37,623 bases of DNA from DATBDM01 sp036269915 (GTDB taxonomy: Bacteria; Actinomycetota; Thermoleophilia; Solirubrobacterales; Solirubrobacteraceae), in contig DATBDM010000188.1 of assembly GCA_036269915.1 (NCBI GenBank), positions 1 through 37,623 of the forward strand, written 5' to 3'. The notes under the pieces were generated by a model. The model saw nothing but the letters and a program-made list of their open reading frames with translations, did no database searches and had not been told where the DNA came from. The position numbers were made by a program, and so were the translations under genes. Shown piece after piece: positions 9,595 to 16,855 of this stretch; the stretch's first letter is position 1, and each line of letters starts with the position of its first letter.

Positions 9595-10064
9595 GTACTC
9601 CAGCGGACCTCTCCGTCGCACAGCCCGGCCGTGGGCGCGAGGCCCGCGGTCGCCGCCACCGCCGCCGACGCGCGGTGCTCCGGGTGGATGTGGGCGACGA
9701 CCGTCGCGATGCCGTCGCCGCGCAGGTGCGCGACGAGCGCCTGGGCGGCCTCGGTCGCGATCCCGCGGCCCTGCCACGGCGTCCCGACGACCCAGGCGAC
9801 CTCGGCGACGCCGCCGGCGATCGTCGCCTGGACGGTGCCGGCGAGCCGGTCCTCCCGTGCGAGCCGGATGACCCAGTTGCGCCAGGCGACGTCCGGGTCG
9901 GGCGAGCCGGCCAGGAGCCGCTCGTAGCGAGCCTGGAGCTCCGCCGCGCCGAGCGGCGCCCCGCCCGTGAACGCGTGCAGCGCCGGATCGGCGAGCACGG
10001 CCGCCATCTCGCGCGCGTGCTCCTCCCGCAGCGGCTCGAGCACGAGCCGCGGGGTCGCGATCAC
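9591..10064 (-). CDS. GNAT-family N-acetyltransferase (RimJ/RimL-like)
   Basis: 157 residues. The opening IATPRLVLEPLREEHAREMA is typical of the RimJ/RimL-type Acetyltransf_3 group. The acetyl-CoA loop VGTPWQGRGIATEAAQALVAHL lies in the middle, followed by a late strand-helix HIHPEHRASAAVAATAGL. It should transfer an acetyl group from acetyl-CoA to an amine, with unknown acceptor. GTG 10062-10064 begins one base after the glyS stop, so the gene forms an operon with glyS. Confidence 0.87.
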   Translation of the reverse strand: MIATPRLVLEPLREEHAREMAAVLADPALHAFTGGAPLGAAELQARYERLLAGSPDPDVAWRNWVIRLAREDRLAGTVQATIAGGVAEVAWVVGTPWQGRGIATEAAQALVAHLRGDGIATVVAHIHPEHRASAAVAATAGLAPTAGLCDGEVRWST

Positions 10065-10065
10065 C

Positions 10066-11418
10066 TCAGTCGAGCGCGGCCTGGACGCGGCCGAGCACGT
10101 CGTCGATCGCGACGCGCTCCTGCTCGAGCGAGTCGCGATGGCGCAGCGTGACCGTGCGGTCCTCGAGCGACTGATGGTCGACGGTGACCGCGAACGGCGT
10201 GCCGATCTCGTCCTGGCGCCGGTAGCGCTTGCCGATATGGCCGCCCTCGTCGTACTCGGCGAAGACGCGCGTGCGCAGCGACTCGTGGATCTCGCGCGCG
10301 AGCTCGGGATGGCCGTCCTTGCGCAGCAGCGGGAGCACCGCGACCTTGATCGGCGCGACGCGCGGGTGCAGCCGCAGCACGGTGCGCGTCTCGCCGCCGA
10401 TCTCGTCGGTGTCGTAGGCGTCGCAGAGCAGTGCCAGCAGCGTGCGTCCGACGCCGGCCGCCGGCTCGATCACGTGCGGGACGTAGCGCTCCTTGGTCTG
10501 CGGGTCGAAGTACTCGATCTTCTCGCCCGAGAACTTCGCGTGCTGGGTGAGGTCGAAGTCGCCGCGGTTGGCGATGCCCTCGAGCTCCGACCAGCCGATC
10601 GGGTACAGGTACTCGACGTCGCTGGTCGCCGAGGAGTAGTGCGAGAGCTCGTCGGCGTCGTGGGCGCGCAGCCGCAGCCGCTCGGGCTCGATGCCGAGCG
10701 AGACGTACCAGTCCATGCGCGCCTTCATCCAGTGCTCGTGCCATTGCCCGGCTTGGTCGGGCGGGACGAAGAACTCCATCTCCATCTGCTCGAACTCGAG
10801 CGTGCGGAAGATGAAGTTGCCCGGCGTGATCTCGTTGCGGAACGACTTGCCGATCTGCGCGATGCCGAACGGCGGCTTCTTGCGCGCGTACTGGAGCGTC
10901 GTCTTGAAGTCGAGGAAGATGCCCTGCGCGGTCTCCGGGCGCAGGTAGACGGTCGAGCCCTCGTCCTGCACCGGCCCGATCTGCGTCTGGAACATGAGGT
11001 TGAACGCGCGCGCCTCGGTGAGGTCGCAGCGCGGGTCCTCGCCCGGGAGCTTCGACGGCGCGACCCCGCACGCCAGCTCGTGCTCGGCGACACCCGCCTT
11101 GACCTCCGCGAGGTGGTCGGCGCGGAAGCGGCGCTTGCAGGTGCGGCAGTCGACCAGCGGATCGGTGAAGCCGGCGAGGTGCCCCGACGCCTCCCACGTG
11201 CGCGGGTGCTGGATGATCGCGGAGTCCAGCGCGACGACGTCGTCGCGCTCCTGGAGCATCGACCGCCACCACGCCGCGATCACGTTGTTCTTGAGCAGGA
11301 CCCCGTAGTGGCCGTAGTCGTAGGTGTTCGCGATGCCGCCGTAGATCTCCGACGCGGGGAAGATGATCCCCCGGCGCTTGCAGAGGGCGACGATCTCGTC
11401 CATGGAGGAGGCGGCCAT
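10066..11418 (-). CDS. glyS: Glycyl-tRNA synthetase (dimeric alpha2 type)
   Basis: 450 residues, class II aminoacyl-tRNA synthetase of the eukaryote/archaea-like single-chain GlyRS type used by actinobacteria. Key parts are MDEIVALCKRRGIIFPASEIYGG at the N-terminus and the insertion with C91/C94 (CRTCKRRF). Also visible are RPETAQGIF (160-168), motif 2 FRNEITPGNFIFRTLEFEQ (from 194), and the motif 3 region PAAGVGRTLLALL. It charges tRNA-Gly with glycine. ATG 11418 is chosen because TAGCAT (minus strand) lies 8 bases upstream; ATG 11403 (MDEIV) is the alternative. It is divergent from the FmdB-like gene. Confidence 0.95.
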   Translation of the reverse strand: MAASSMDEIVALCKRRGIIFPASEIYGGIANTYDYGHYGVLLKNNVIAAWWRSMLQERDDVVALDSAIIQHPRTWEASGHLAGFTDPLVDCRTCKRRFRADHLAEVKAGVAEHELACGVAPSKLPGEDPRCDLTEARAFNLMFQTQIGPVQDEGSTVYLRPETAQGIFLDFKTTLQYARKKPPFGIAQIGKSFRNEITPGNFIFRTLEFEQMEMEFFVPPDQAGQWHEHWMKARMDWYVSLGIEPERLRLRAHDADELSHYSSATSDVEYLYPIGWSELEGIANRGDFDLTQHAKFSGEKIEYFDPQTKERYVPHVIEPAAGVGRTLLALLCDAYDTDEIGGETRTVLRLHPRVAPIKVAVLPLLRKDGHPELAREIHESLRTRVFAEYDEGGHIGKRYRRQDEIGTPFAVTVDHQSLEDRTVTLRHRDSLEQERVAIDDVLGRVQAALD

Positions 11419-11426
11419 GGGCGCGG

Positions 11427-11444
11427 ATGCTAGCCACCTATACT
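11427..11444. promoter_or_regulatory. Back-to-back -10 elements for glyS and the FmdB-like gene
   Basis: Minus-strand TAGCAT (11432-11427) is 8 bases from ATG 11418. Plus-strand TATACT (11439-11444), close to the full consensus, is 11 bases from ATG 11456. The two divergent promoters are only 6 bases apart. Confidence 0.5.
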
Positions 11445-11455
11445 CCCCGGCCGCG

Positions 11456-11818
11456 ATGCCGATCTACGAGTACCGGTGCGAGAACGGGCACCTCTTCGAG
11501 GTGATGCAGAAGATCACCGACGATCCGGTGACCGCCTGCCCCGAAGACGGCTCGCCCGTGCAGCGCGTGTTCCACCCGATCGCCGTGCACTTCAAGGGGT
11601 CGGGCTTCTACAACACCGACTACGGCACGGCCAAGCGCAAGCGCGAGATGGACCGCTCGGCCTCCTCCGGCGCCGACAAGCACGACGCCAAGCAGGCCGG
11701 CAAGCGCGACTCGAAGTCCTCGGGCGACAGCGGGTCCTCGTCGTCCTCGACGTCCTCTTCGGACTCCTCGAGCTCGTCCGGCTCCTCCGCCGGCTCGGGC
11801 TCCTCCAGCTCCTCCTGA
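11456..11818 (+). CDS. FmdB-like zinc-ribbon protein with degenerate ribbon and Ser-rich tail
   Basis: 120 residues. The start MPIYEYRC is diagnostic of the FmdB/CxxC_CXXC_SSSS regulatory-protein family, and the HPIAVHFKGSGFYNTDY segment is also typical. The usual four-cysteine ribbon is incomplete: C8 and C28 remain, but the partners are G11 and D31 (CENGH and CPEDG). Metal binding is therefore doubtful. The tail from about residue 85 is almost entirely Ser with Gly/Asp, as the family name implies. The biological role is not established despite the historical link to formamidase regulation. Confidence 0.85.
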   Translation: MPIYEYRCENGHLFEVMQKITDDPVTACPEDGSPVQRVFHPIAVHFKGSGFYNTDYGTAKRKREMDRSASSGADKHDAKQAGKRDSKSSGDSGSSSSSTSSSDSSSSSGSSAGSGSSSSS

Positions 11819-11839
11819 GCCATCAGCGCCGCTGATGGC
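11819..11839. terminator. Stem-loop immediately after the FmdB-like gene
   Basis: A perfect 9-bp stem, GCCATCAGC (11819-11827) with GCTGATGGC (11831-11839), has a 3-base loop and starts at the base after the stop codon. It lacks a T-run. Confidence 0.6.
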
Positions 11840-11893
11840 GCTCCCCAGGGATCGTCGTCGCCACTGATCGCCGTCGCTGGCAGACTGCCGCGC

Positions 11894-12814
11894 ATGGGGC
11901 CCCGCAACCTCGCGCTGCTCGCTGCGCTCAGCGCGATCTGGGGCGGCTCGTACCTGCTGATCAAGTTCGCGCTCGAGGACCTCGACGCGCCGGTGATCGT
12001 GTGGGCGCGCACCGCGATCGCCGCGCTGGTCCTGATCGTCGCGCTCGGCCCGACAGCCGTGCGCGGAGCGCTCGCCGACCTGCGCCGGCGGCCCGGCTCG
12101 GCCGCGATGCTCGGGTTCTTCGCGATCGCGCTGCCCTTCTCGCTGATCACGCTCGGCGAGCACACGGTGCCGTCGGGCCTGACGGCCGTGCTGATCGCGC
12201 CGGCCTCGCTGTTCGTCGCGCTGTTCGCGCCCTTCCTCGACCCGTCGGAGTCGATCGACCGACGCCAGGGCGTGGGGATGCTGATCGGCCTCGCGGGCGT
12301 GGCGCTCGTCGTCGGAGTCGAGTCCGTGCACTCGACCGGGCAGCTGCTCGGCGCGCTGGCGATGATCGGCGCCGCCGCCTCCTACGCGCTGTCGGGCTTC
12401 GTGGTCAAGGGCCGCTACGGGCGGCTGACCTCGACCCAGACCTCGCTGGTCTCGGTCGTCACCGCGTCGGTCATGACGCTGCCGTTCGCGATCGCCACCG
12501 CGCCGTCGCAGCTGCCGGGCCTGCGCGCGGGCCTTTCCGTGCTCGCCCTCGGGGCGATCGGGACCGCGCTGGCCTTCGTGATCTTCTACCGGCTGATGCT
12601 CGACGTCGGGCCCGCGCGCGCGTCGCTGGTCTCCTACCTGGCGCCCGGCGTCGCGCTGTTCTACGGCGCGGTCTTCCGCGACGAGGCGATCACGCTCGCC
12701 GCCGTCGCGGGGCTCGTGCTGATCCTCGGCGGGGTCGCGATCGCCTCGCGGCGGCGCCGTCAGCCCTTGAGGAAGCGGGCCACCGCGGCGCGCTTGTCGG
12801 CCTCGGAGACCTGA
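11894..12814 (+). CDS. EamA/DMT-superfamily permease
   Basis: 306 residues with about ten membrane helices in two EamA repeats. The first repeat opens with LALLAALSAIWGGSYLLIKFALE and the second with LLGALAMIGAAASYALSGFVVKG. The conserved LSYLAPGVALFYGAVF-type motif appears as VSYLAPGVALFYG near the end. Members export amino acids, purines or other small metabolites; the substrate is not predictable here. The last 55 bases overlap the 3' end of the converging LCP gene (stop at 12760). The final ~18 residues (RRRRQPLRKRATAARLSASET) are therefore constrained by two frames and are probably a non-conserved cytoplasmic tail. Confidence 0.88.
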   Translation: MGPRNLALLAALSAIWGGSYLLIKFALEDLDAPVIVWARTAIAALVLIVALGPTAVRGALADLRRRPGSAAMLGFFAIALPFSLITLGEHTVPSGLTAVLIAPASLFVALFAPFLDPSESIDRRQGVGMLIGLAGVALVVGVESVHSTGQLLGALAMIGAAASYALSGFVVKGRYGRLTSTQTSLVSVVTASVMTLPFAIATAPSQLPGLRAGLSVLALGAIGTALAFVIFYRLMLDVGPARASLVSYLAPGVALFYGAVFRDEAITLAAVAGLVLILGGVAIASRRRRQPLRKRATAARLSASET

Positions 12815-13929
12815 ACCGCGGACTCGCCGTCGGGCAGCGTGGTGAAGCCCGAGGGCTTGAGCACCTGCTTGTGGGCGCCGCCACCGAGCAGTTCGGCGCC
12901 GACCAGGCCGAGCAGCGAGGGGCCGCTCATGTCCGACTGGATCGCCTTCGGCGCCGACCACGAGACCCACGGCAGCCGGAAGAACGTGCCAGGCGAGGCG
13001 ACCTTGGCCTTCATGTCGGTGAGGATCTTCTGCTGGCGCGCCACGCGGTCGCGGTCGTCCTCGCCGGGGCGGCAGAGGTTGTGCCGCGTGCGGGCGAGGG
13101 CGAGCGTCTGCTTGCCGTCGAGGTGGTGCGTGCCGCGCTTGAGCTTGAGCGTGAAGCCGCCGTTGGACTTGCCGCCGTTGAGCTCGGAGTGCACGCACGG
13201 GCCCGTGTAGTTGATGCCCCCGAGCGAGTCGACGAACTGCGGGAAGTTCGCGAAGTTGACCTCGACCAGGTGGTTGATCGGGATGCCCGTGTACTGCTCC
13301 ACCGTCTTGATCGCCAGCGGCGCGCCGCCGTACGCGTAGGCCGCGTTGATCTTGCTCTGGCCGTGACCGGGGATGTTCACGAGCGTGTCGCGCAGGATCG
13401 ACAGCTGCGCGTTCGCGCCGCCGCCGATGCGCAGCAGCATGATCGTGTCCGAGCGCTGCGGGCCGTTGGAGCCCAGGATCGTCGCGCCGGCCTCGTGCGA
13501 GCCCTTCGGCCGCGCGTCGGTGCCGAGCACGAGCACGGTGTTCGGGCTCGTGAGCGGGAAGCCGCCACCGCTCAGCTGCGCCTTCGCCGGGTCGGAGATC
13601 TTCGAGGACTCGATCTGCGCCGAGACGAGGAAGAGGACGAGCGAGAGCAGCAGCCAGAAGACGATCAGCCCGAGCACCCACTTGACGACGCGGCCCGGGG
13701 TGACCCGCGGCTTGACGCGCTCCTTGCCGGGGGCGCGCTGCGCCCGTGCGCCGTGGCGGCCGACGAACGGCAGCTTCAGGCCGCGGCGGCGGCCGTGGAC
13801 CTCGTAGTCCGGGCGCACGCCGTCGTCGCGCGCGGTGCCAAAGCCGCCGTCGTCGCGACCCTTCAGGAAGCTGGGTCGGGAGCGGTAGACCTTGTAGTCG
13901 GGGCGGTCGTCAGGATGGTCGTCGGCCAT
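12760..13929 (-). CDS. LytR-CpsA-Psr (LCP) family cell-wall glycopolymer transferase
   Basis: 389 residues. An ~80-residue basic cytoplasmic tail precedes one transmembrane helix (about 82-103), followed by the extracytoplasmic LCP domain. Hallmarks are VLVLGTDARP with D138/R140, RSDTIMLLRI with D161/R167, and SILRDTLVNIPG with R180/D181. The helix NHLVEVNFANFPQFVDSLGGI and a late LARTRHN segment are also typical. LCP enzymes move undecaprenyl-linked polymers (teichoic acid-like, arabinogalactan or capsule) onto peptidoglycan. The cytoplasmic tail carries the element RPDYxVxxxR twice (9-18 and 39-48). The gene is divergent from the ROK kinase with overlapping promoters. Confidence 0.92.
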   Translation of the reverse strand: MADDHPDDRPDYKVYRSRPSFLKGRDDGGFGTARDDGVRPDYEVHGRRRGLKLPFVGRHGARAQRAPGKERVKPRVTPGRVVKWVLGLIVFWLLLSLVLFLVSAQIESSKISDPAKAQLSGGGFPLTSPNTVLVLGTDARPKGSHEAGATILGSNGPQRSDTIMLLRIGGGANAQLSILRDTLVNIPGHGQSKINAAYAYGGAPLAIKTVEQYTGIPINHLVEVNFANFPQFVDSLGGINYTGPCVHSELNGGKSNGGFTLKLKRGTHHLDGKQTLALARTRHNLCRPGEDDRDRVARQQKILTDMKAKVASPGTFFRLPWVSWSAPKAIQSDMSGPSLLGLVGAELLGGGAHKQVLKPSGFTTLPDGESAVQVSEADKRAAVARFLKG

Positions 13930-13936
13930 GGGAGCG

Positions 13937-13946
13937 GGTGTAAGGT
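13937..13946. promoter_or_regulatory. Overlapping divergent -10 elements (LCP and ROK kinase)
   Basis: Plus-strand TAAGGT (13941-13946) is 7 bases from GTG 13954. Minus-strand TACACC (13942-13937) is 7 bases from ATG 13929. The two hexamers share two base pairs, so polymerase could probably occupy only one promoter at a time. Confidence 0.45.
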
Positions 13947-13953
13947 GGCCGGC

Positions 13954-14937
13954 GTGGCCGAGAGATACGTGATCGGCGTCGACATCGGTGGCACCAAGCT
14001 GCTCGCCGGTGCGGTCGACACCCAGGGGACGGTCTCTCACCGTACCAACCGCCCCGTCCTCGGCCTCGACCAGAGCGAGCTGCTCGACATGATCGTCGAC
14101 GCCGTCGAGCACATCCGCACGGGCGTCGGCGAGGTCGCCGCGGTCGGCTTCGGCATCCCCTGCACGTTCGATCGCCGCACCGGCGTCGCGGTCCAGGCGG
14201 TGCACCTCCCGCTGCGCGATCTCGCGTTCGCCGCGGTCATGCAGGAGCGTCTCGGAGTGCCGGTCGCCGCCGACAACGACGGGAACTGCTCGGCGTTGTG
14301 CGAGGCGCGCGCCGGCGTCGCCCGCGGCTGCTCGGACGTGGTCATGCTCACGCTCGGGACCGGCATCGGCGCCGGGCTCGTGCTCGGCGGCCAGCTCTAC
14401 CGCGGCTGGATGGGCGCGGGCGCCGAGCTCGGGCACATGGTCATCGATGCCGACGGGCCGCCGTGCCACGGCAACTGCCCGAACCACGGGTGCCTGGAGG
14501 TCATGGCCTCGGGCTCCGCGCTGGTGCGCGAGGTCTCGCTGGCGGTCTCGCGACGGCCGGACACGCCGATCGGCGCGGCGCTCGAGGAGGGCCGTGAGCT
14601 GACCGGGCCGCTGATCGACGAGCTCGCCCGCGCCGGCGACCCGGTCGCGATCGGGGCGCTCGAGAAGATCGGCCGCGCCCTCGGCGTCGGGATCGCCAAC
14701 GTCGTCAACATCTTCAACCCGGAGATGGTCGTGATCGGCGGCGGGATGATCGGCGCGGGGGAGCTGCTGCTCGGGCCGGCGCGCGAGGTCATGCTCGAGC
14801 GCGCGCTCAGCCCGCAGCGCGACGAGGTGCGCGTCGAGGCCGCTGCGTTCGGCGCCGAGGCGGGCATGGTCGGCGCGGCGATCCTGGCCGCCGAGGAGAC
14901 GGGGCTCGCCGCGCGCGACCTCTCCGAGGCAGCGTGA
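13954..14937 (+). CDS. ROK-family sugar kinase (glucokinase-like)
   Basis: 327 residues from GTG 13954. The ATP phosphate loop DIGGTK (10-15), the catalytic aspartate in DNDGN (D109) and TLGTGIGAGLVLGG are clear. The sugar/zinc segment ELGHMVID with H161, followed by a cysteine cluster (C171, C175, C180) before LEVMASG, is the ROK signature. Proteins of this arrangement in actinobacteria are usually ATP- or polyphosphate-using glucokinases or N-acetylhexosamine kinases. The sugar is not determined by the motifs visible here. The stop overlaps the GTG start of rsmI (GTGA, 14934-14937). Confidence 0.92.
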   Translation: MAERYVIGVDIGGTKLLAGAVDTQGTVSHRTNRPVLGLDQSELLDMIVDAVEHIRTGVGEVAAVGFGIPCTFDRRTGVAVQAVHLPLRDLAFAAVMQERLGVPVAADNDGNCSALCEARAGVARGCSDVVMLTLGTGIGAGLVLGGQLYRGWMGAGAELGHMVIDADGPPCHGNCPNHGCLEVMASGSALVREVSLAVSRRPDTPIGAALEEGRELTGPLIDELARAGDPVAIGALEKIGRALGVGIANVVNIFNPEMVVIGGGMIGAGELLLGPAREVMLERALSPQRDEVRVEAAAFGAEAGMVGAAILAAEETGLAARDLSEAA

Positions 14938-15746
14938 GCGACGGCCGCCTGATCGTCTGCCCGACGCCGATCGGGAACCTCGAGGACGTCACGCTGCGGG
15001 TGCTGGCCGCCCTGCGCGACGCCGACGTCGTCGCCTGCGAGGACACCCGCCGCACGCGCGTGCTGCTCGATCGCTACGGCGTGTCGGCGACGCTCGTCTC
15101 CTACCACGAGCACAACGAGCGCGAGCGGACCGCCGAGCTGGTCGAGCGCATGCGCGGCGGCGCGACGGTCGCGCTCGTCTCCGATGCGGGCATGCCGCTG
15201 GTCTCCGATCCCGGCTATGTGCTGGTGCAGGGGTGCGTCGCCGCCGGGCTGGCGGTCGAGGTCCTGCCCGGACCGTCGGCGGCGCTCGCGGCGCTGGTCG
15301 CCTCGGCGCTGCCGTCGGACGTGTGGCGATTCGCGGGCTTCCTGCCGCGCAAGCGCACGGCGCTGCTCGAGGTGCTCGGGTCGCCCGACACGCTGGTGGC
15401 CTTCGAGTCCCCGCGCCGGGTCGCGGCGTCGCTGCGGGCGCTCGCGGACGTCGACCCCGAGCGGCCGGTGGCGCTGTGCCGCGAGCTGACCAAGGTGCAC
15501 GAGGAGGTCGTCCGCGGCACGGCGGCCGAGCTTGCGGAGCGCTACGAGGCGGCGCCGCCGCGCGGTGAGGTGGTGCTGGTGATCGGCGGCGCGCCGGCGC
15601 CGAGGGGCGTGGACCCGGCGGCGGTCGACGCGGTCCGGCGGCTCGTCGCGGCGGGCGCGCGGCTGCGGCCGGCGGCGTCGGTCGTGGCGGAGCTGACGGG
15701 CGCGCCGGCGAACGCGTTGTATCGAGCGGTGTCACACGAGGAGTAG
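14934..15746 (+). CDS. rsmI: 16S rRNA (cytidine(1402)-2'-O)-methyltransferase
   Basis: 270 residues. The family-specific start (GRLIVCPTPIGNLEDVTLRVLAAL), CEDTRRTRVLL, SYHEHNE and VALVSDAGMPLVSDPGY are all present, as is LPGPSAALAALVASALP. RsmI uses S-adenosylmethionine to 2'-O-methylate C1402 in the decoding centre. Translation is coupled to the ROK kinase by the GTGA overlap. A second rRNA methyltransferase, rsmA, lies 4.8 kb downstream, in keeping with the actinobacterial translation-gene neighbourhood. Confidence 0.95.
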   Translation: MSDGRLIVCPTPIGNLEDVTLRVLAALRDADVVACEDTRRTRVLLDRYGVSATLVSYHEHNERERTAELVERMRGGATVALVSDAGMPLVSDPGYVLVQGCVAAGLAVEVLPGPSAALAALVASALPSDVWRFAGFLPRKRTALLEVLGSPDTLVAFESPRRVAASLRALADVDPERPVALCRELTKVHEEVVRGTAAELAERYEAAPPRGEVVLVIGGAPAPRGVDPAAVDAVRRLVAAGARLRPAASVVAELTGAPANALYRAVSHEE

Positions 15747-15750
15747 GCAC

Positions 15751-15791
15751 GCGAACCGTCACGTCTCACCCCCGCTTCGTGACGACTTCGC
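15751..15791. terminator. Imperfect stem-loop after rsmI
   Basis: Arms GCGAA-c-CGTCACG (15751-15763) and CGTGACG-ac-TTCGC (15778-15791) pair over 12 bp with one asymmetric bulge and a 14-base loop. It lies 5 bases past the rsmI stop with no T-run. It could be a terminator or a processing site. Confidence 0.5.
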
Positions 15792-15844
15792 ACCAACTCG
15801 GTACCGATTCACGCGCGCCCGGCCGCGCGGCGGCCGTGGGCACG

Positions 15845-15850
15845 TACGGT
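15845..15850 (+). promoter_or_regulatory. -10 hexamer TACGGT, leaderless promoter
   Basis: TACGGT lies 7 bases before GTG 15858 and there is no Shine-Dalgarno. Confidence 0.5.
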
Positions 15851-15857
15851 CGGAGAC

Positions 15858-16637
15858 GTGCTCCCGCGCTTCCCCTTCCGCCGCCTCGTCGCTGCCGTCA
15901 CCCTGCTCGGCGCGCTCGCCTGGGCGCTGCCCTGCCCGTCGGCGCGCGGCGCGTCCTGGGCGCGGCCCGTGCTCGGCGCGGTCACACGCGGGTTCGACGT
16001 GCACGGCAGTCCCTTCGCCGCGGGCCTGCACCGCGGGGTCGACCTCGCCGCCCCGCCGGGGACGGCGGTCGGCGCGCCGTGCGGCGGTCGGGTGGTGGTC
16101 GCCGGCCGAGTCGGGGCAAGCGGCCGCGTGGTCACCGTCGCCTGCGGGCCGTGGCATGCGACGGTGCTCCCGCTCGCGTCGGTCGCGGTGCGCCGCGGCG
16201 CGCAGGTCCGCGCCGGGCGCTTCGTCGGGACCGCAGCCGGCGGGAGCGCCCACGCGGGCATCCACCTCGGCGTCCGTCGCGCGAGCGACCGCTTCGGCTA
16301 CGTCGATCCGCTGCGCTTGTTGCCCCGCGAGCACCCGTGGGTGCCGGTGGCGCCACCGGCGGGCCGCGCGCGGCGTGGCCATCGCGCGGCCGAGTCGGTC
16401 GGGGCTCCGGCGCCGCTGTCGCTCCTGCGCGCGCCCGTACCCGTGCGGGTGCCGGCGTCGGCGCCGCGGCTCGCGCCGGCGGCGCCGACGGTCGCGCCCT
16501 GGCCGGTGTGGGCCGGCGCCGCGCTGATGCTCGCCGGCGCCGCGACCGGCGGCGTCGTCCGCGTGCGGGCGCGCCGGGCCTCCGCCCGCGTCGCGCCGGG
16601 AACGTCGACCCCGCTGGGTAGGGGCTGGGGTGGGTGA
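15858..16637 (+). CDS. M23-fold envelope protein with signal peptide and C-terminal membrane helix
   Basis: 259 residues. A signal sequence (about 1-32, with RRLVAAVTLLGALAWALP) precedes an M23/LytM-type peptidase fold (about 35-158). The metal ligands H58 and D62 (HRGVD) and H136 (GIHLGVR) are present. The position of the first histidine of the HxH motif is G134, although H132 lies two residues away. Catalysis is therefore uncertain and the domain may act as a regulator, as degenerate LytM proteins do. An Arg/Pro/Ala-rich linker leads to a C-terminal transmembrane helix (WPVWAGAALMLAGAATGGVV) and a basic tail, an unusual topology for an M23 enzyme. It probably acts on or near peptidoglycan. 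Confidence 0.82.
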   Translation: MLPRFPFRRLVAAVTLLGALAWALPCPSARGASWARPVLGAVTRGFDVHGSPFAAGLHRGVDLAAPPGTAVGAPCGGRVVVAGRVGASGRVVTVACGPWHATVLPLASVAVRRGAQVRAGRFVGTAAGGSAHAGIHLGVRRASDRFGYVDPLRLLPREHPWVPVAPPAGRARRGHRAAESVGAPAPLSLLRAPVPVRVPASAPRLAPAAPTVAPWPVWAGAALMLAGAATGGVVRVRARRASARVAPGTSTPLGRGWGG

Positions 16638-16855
16638 GCGTGCTGGGGTGGCGGGCGCTGGGCGCATTTCCGTTCTCCTGGAACGGAAACGCGCCCAGCG
16701 CCACTCCGCAGGCCTCGATCCACGTCTTCCCACCCAGCCGCCGTTCTCCACGTGCGAGCCGGGACCACGCCCGAGCCGGGCTCGAACCCGCCCGCACGCC
16801 CGCGCGCTCGGCCACCCGCGCGCGCCAAAAGCCGAGAGGCGAGAGGATTGGTGCC
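16638..16855. other. Intergenic space with long palindrome and tRNA-like fragment
   Basis: No gene is visible. It holds the palindrome at 16654-16702 and, on the minus strand from about 16826 to 16776, a segment that resembles a tRNA lacking its anticodon arm. That segment has GTGGCCGAGCG (16815-16805), as in the D-arm region of tRNA-Ser, followed by CGGGTTCGAGCCCGG (16790-16776), as in a T arm. GAGAGG (16843-16848 region) may serve as ribosome-binding site for the LysE gene. Confidence 0.4.
16654..16702. repeat. Long inverted repeat (21-base arms, 7-base loop)
   Basis: Arms 16654-16674 and 16682-16702 pair at 20 of 21 positions; the single mismatch is 16666 A with 16690 C. The outer part is GC-rich and the inner part is TTTCCGTT/AACGGAAA. 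It is much longer than a normal intrinsic terminator, has no T-run, and lies between two co-directional genes. A REP-like or MITE-like repeat, or a structured RNA, are alternatives. Confidence 0.85.

Noticed and set aside
11660..11818. Tandem repeat in the 3' end of the FmdB-like gene
   Set aside because: The repetitive TCC/TCG/AGC codons simply encode the Ser-rich tail typical of this family; there is no regular repeat unit.
12001..13953. Apparent in-frame extension upstream of the ROK kinase
   Set aside because: It runs through the EamA and LCP genes in a non-coding frame. The kinase fold begins at GTG 13954, where a leaderless promoter is also found.
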